Of a stretch of 64,000 nucleotides of DNA, positions 61,546 through 64,000 are shown one piece after another. A model generated the notes under the pieces. It did no database searches. It saw only the letters and a list, made by a program, of their open reading frames with translations, and was not told where the DNA came from. The DNA is from Anaerolineales bacterium UBA6055. Its GTDB lineage: Bacteria > Chloroflexota > Anaerolineae > Aggregatilineales > Phototrophicaceae. The first letter of the stretch is position 1, and each line of letters starts with the position of its first letter. The stretch is taken from contig DIYL01000059.1 in assembly GCA_002428985.1 (NCBI GenBank), positions 271,195 to 335,194 on the forward strand, written 5' to 3'. Made by a program: the position numbers and the translations under genes.

Positions 61546-63497
61546 TATTCTTCGTAGTTCTGGAATGTTGCGGTAGCCGCAGACGGTCCGTCGATAATTT
61601 CGACAAACTCTTCGGCTGTCAGAGTTTCGCGTTCCATAAGGATTTCGACCAGCATTTCCATCTTGTCTTTTTGTTCGTTCAAGATTTTCTTTGCGCGGTC
61701 ATAACCAGATTGCAGAATCCGTTTAACTTCATCATCAATCTGTTGTGCATAGTGTTCACTATAATCACGTTGTTCAGAGATTTCGCGTCCGAGGAAGACT
61801 GCGCCACCACTGCTCGCGCCATAAGCACGTGGGCCAAGTGCATCACTCATACCAAATTGCGTGACCATTGCGCGTGCCATACGGGTTGCCTGTTGCAAGT
61901 CATTGCTTGCGCCAGTCGTGAATTGGTTGAAGATAATTTCTTCAGCTGCACGTCCACCCATTGCTGCAACAATGTCATCTTCAAATTTCTCGCGGGTGAC
62001 CAGCATCGTATCACCGGATGGCAATGGCATAACGTAACCACCAGCGCGACCACGGGACACAATTGTGATTTTGTGCACAGGATTGGTGTTTTCCAACAGA
62101 TGGAAGAGAATCGCATGACCCGCTTCGTGGTAGGCAACTTTCTTCTTTTCTTCTGGAGAAATCACACGGCTACGGCGTTCAGGACCCATGACAACACGTT
62201 CCATCGCTTCTTGCATTTCACTCATGCTGATGGATTTTTTGTTACGACGTGCCGCAAGGATTGCCGCTTCGTTCACAAGGTTTTCAAGGTCTGCACCAGA
62301 GAACCCTGCGGTGATTTTTGCAATTGCTTCAATATCGACATCACCTGCCAGTGGTTTACCACGGGAATGTACTTTAAGGATGTCTTGACGGCCTTTAACA
62401 TCTGGGTTATCCATAATGACTTTACGGTCAAAACGTCCCGGACGTAACAATGCAGGGTCAAGAATGTCGGGGCGGTTGGTCGCTGCGATAATGATGATGT
62501 TGGTATCGTTATCGAAACCATCCATCTCTACCAAAATTTGGTTGAGGGTTTGTTCACGTTCATCGTGACCACCACCAAGACCCGCACCACGATGACGACC
62601 GACTGCATCAATTTCATCAACGAAGATGATTGCAGGCGCTTCGGCTTTTGCACGTTCGAAGAGATCACGGACACGGCTAGCACCGACACCCACGAACATT
62701 TCCACAAATTCCGAACCGGAGATACTGAAGAATGGTGTACCAGCTTCACCTGCAACAGCACGAGCCATCAAGGTTTTACCTGTCCCCGGAGGACCCACCA
62801 TCAAAACACCTTTTGGCACACGAGCACCAAGGCGAATGAATTTGTCGGGTTCTTTGAGGAATTCAACAACTTCTTTCAAATCTTCTTTAGCTTCTTCCGA
62901 ACCAGCAACATCAGTGAAAGTGACCTGTGGACGTTCCATATCACGTGAGACACGGGGTTTACTGCGTCCAAAGCTCATCGCTTGATCTTGTCCGGCACGC
63001 ATCGAGCGCATCATGCGCCACAAGAACCACACGATAATCACAATCGGAACAACACCAATTAAAATTTGGAAAATAATCGCTTGTGAATTATCACCCGGTT
63101 GATCGACATAGGTCAGATTTTCCAAGGCTGTACCGGGTACATCCAAGATATCCATCTGATCATAGAAATGTGAGGAGGGGTCTTTGTATGCCGTATCGGT
63201 CGTGCCATCATTATATGTCACAAAGACATCGGTTCCGCCACGAACAACAACCCGATCCACTCTGCCCTGACGAATGTCAGATGCAAGCTCATTCATCGGT
63301 AAACTATTGGCAACATTGGTGCGTTGTCCCCCGTTGAAAACCAACAGGAACATCACAAGGACAATGATACCGAGAATAATCCACATGCGTTGTGCATTTG
63401 GATTGTTAAATGGTGATTTGTTATCACCGTCATCATTTTTACGGTTCTCCCCGCCACCATCATTTGGGTGCTTAGGAGGTTCTGGTCTGTTGTTCAT
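61545..63497 (-). CDS. ftsH: ATP-dependent zinc metalloprotease FtsH
   Basis: A 650-residue membrane protease. Two membrane helices at about 38-55 and 140-160 enclose the extracytoplasmic domain. The AAA domain has Walker A G-P-P-G-T-G-K-T (235-242), pore loop F-V-G (268-270), Walker B I-I-F-V-D-E-I-D (290-297) and arginine finger line N-R-P-D-I-L-D. Zinc motif H457-E-A-G-H461 follows. It degrades misfolded membrane proteins and short-lived regulators. The start at 63497 is set by GGAG 6 bases upstream; an upstream start (63515) is less likely. Confidence 0.97.
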   Translation of the reverse strand: MNNRPEPPKHPNDGGGENRKNDDGDNKSPFNNPNAQRMWIILGIIVLVMFLLVFNGGQRTNVANSLPMNELASDIRQGRVDRVVVRGGTDVFVTYNDGTTDTAYKDPSSHFYDQMDILDVPGTALENLTYVDQPGDNSQAIIFQILIGVVPIVIIVWFLWRMMRSMRAGQDQAMSFGRSKPRVSRDMERPQVTFTDVAGSEEAKEDLKEVVEFLKEPDKFIRLGARVPKGVLMVGPPGTGKTLMARAVAGEAGTPFFSISGSEFVEMFVGVGASRVRDLFERAKAEAPAIIFVDEIDAVGRHRGAGLGGGHDEREQTLNQILVEMDGFDNDTNIIIIAATNRPDILDPALLRPGRFDRKVIMDNPDVKGRQDILKVHSRGKPLAGDVDIEAIAKITAGFSGADLENLVNEAAILAARRNKKSISMSEMQEAMERVVMGPERRSRVISPEEKKKVAYHEAGHAILFHLLENTNPVHKITIVSRGRAGGYVMPLPSGDTMLVTREKFEDDIVAAMGGRAAEEIIFNQFTTGASNDLQQATRMARAMVTQFGMSDALGPRAYGASSGGAVFLGREISEQRDYSEHYAQQIDDEVKRILQSGYDRAKKILNEQKDKMEMLVEILMERETLTAEEFVEIIDGPSAATATFQNYEE

Positions 63498-63848
63498 CTG
63501 TAACTCCGTTCCCAACTTAGACCGTTATAGACTGCTTCTAACATATATACACATCTCTCGAATGTATTCTTATAACTAAAGACCCACCCAATAAAAAAAA
63601 GGTGATAAATTTGTTGATGCATTTATGTTTTGCTCATTTGTGAGTATCACCGCATCCATCAAACCCTAGCGAAGAAACCTATCTAATCTCTTAAAACACA
63701 AAATATAAGCGTCAAAATCTTCTGGCGTATAAGTTAAAAATACAAGTTTACACTCATTTTTCTATGTCTGCATAACATCTGCATAATTGGTAGGTAAGCT
63801 GAAAGTACAAAAGTTCCTGAAACGTTCTGTACTTGAGGTAGAAATACT
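63498..63848. other. Gene-free divergent spacer before the last gene
   Basis: The 351 bp between ftsH and the partial gene at 63849 contain a poly-A tract (63593-63600), an AT-rich stretch and a direct repeat CTGCATAA (63767-63774 and 63779-63786). I see no gene or clear RNA. Confidence 0.4.
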
Positions 63849-64000
63849 ATGACAAACCGAATGCGCCTACCCAAAATGACTTCCCGCAAACCGGTGATGC
63901 GAGCGTCTTTGGCGACAACTGAGGATGAATTTGATCCAAAGAAAGCCAAGTTGGATACGCCATCACCACAAACTGTTTTGCAGATGCAACAAACATTTGG
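63849..64000 (+). CDS. N-terminus of a DUF4157-type/eCIS-associated protein (partial)
   Basis: GAGGTAG lies 8 bases before an ATG that opens a frame running off the window (50 codons seen). The visible part is basic at first (R-L-P-K-M-T-S-R-K-P), then hydrophilic, and reaches T-V-L-Q-M-Q-Q-T-F-G. Proteins with DUF4157 or other parts of extracellular contractile injection systems often begin with a short leader followed by L-Q-x-x-x-G-N-x-A; here the next residues are cut off. The call rests on this short pattern alone. Confidence 0.4.
   Translation, partial: MTNRMRLPKMTSRKPVMRASLATTEDEFDPKKAKLDTPSPQTVLQMQQTF

Overview
The window is a bacterial chromosome segment of moderate GC, with genes on both strands and mostly single genes or short operons. 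The best guess is a member of Chloroflexota (Anaerolineae-like). This is an inference from several features together: many secreted beta-propeller proteins, a Gln-rich FHA protein, a Uma2 nuclease, very acidic TPR proteins carrying repeated D-W-L motifs, and dispersed short palindromic repeats. No rRNA or tRNA gene was seen to confirm it. One clear structured RNA is present, the signal recognition particle RNA at 36276-36418 (minus), with its own promoter.

Layout. 1-9000: end of a TPR protein, recO, a membrane-anchored WD40 protein, a HIT protein, a Gfo/Idh/MocA oxidoreductase, an FHA protein, a LysE-type exporter, two unknown proteins and a lone receiver domain. 9000-12300: a MocR-type regulator and a sulfatase-like enzyme. 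12500-19500: a duplicated module in which a TetR regulator is divergent from a small membrane protein plus a large exported protein; one copy is two genes, the other is one fused, shorter gene. 19600-25000: carbon or osmolyte catabolism (an internally duplicated UxaA-type dehydratase, an M42 peptidase, a HisD/HpsN-like dehydrogenase behind an 18-bp palindromic operator). 25000-39200: Uma2 nuclease, secreted propeller proteins, a GT39-type glycosyltransferase, a USP-DUF389 fusion, an HxlR-controlled two-gene secreted cassette, a cytochrome c lipoprotein with a membrane partner, two STAS-like paralogues, the SRP RNA and an M20 peptidase.

39250-47657 holds the most unusual locus: an operon of two very acidic proteins of 1896 and 900 residues. 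Both combine TPRs with dozens of short acidic W-L/M motifs, and the larger also carries a ten-copy 20-residue array (60-bp DNA period). 48000-64000: an MFS exporter behind three operator-like boxes, MscS, a P-loop kinase-like protein, an FG-GAP protein, an SbtA-type permease, a photolyase-related protein without Fe-S cysteines, CspA, an NAD-dependent epimerase, a Nudix gene flanked by duplicated DNA, an S41-like peptidase divergent from an ArsR-type regulator, FtsH, and the first 50 codons of a protein whose N-terminus resembles contractile-injection-system-associated (DUF4157-type) proteins.

Regulation readable in the DNA includes divergent regulator/target pairs (two TetR, HxlR, ArsR), perfect palindromes next to recognisable -35/-10 boxes, and hairpins between convergent genes. 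A family of intergenic palindromes, most starting GTAGGG, recurs at least seven times.
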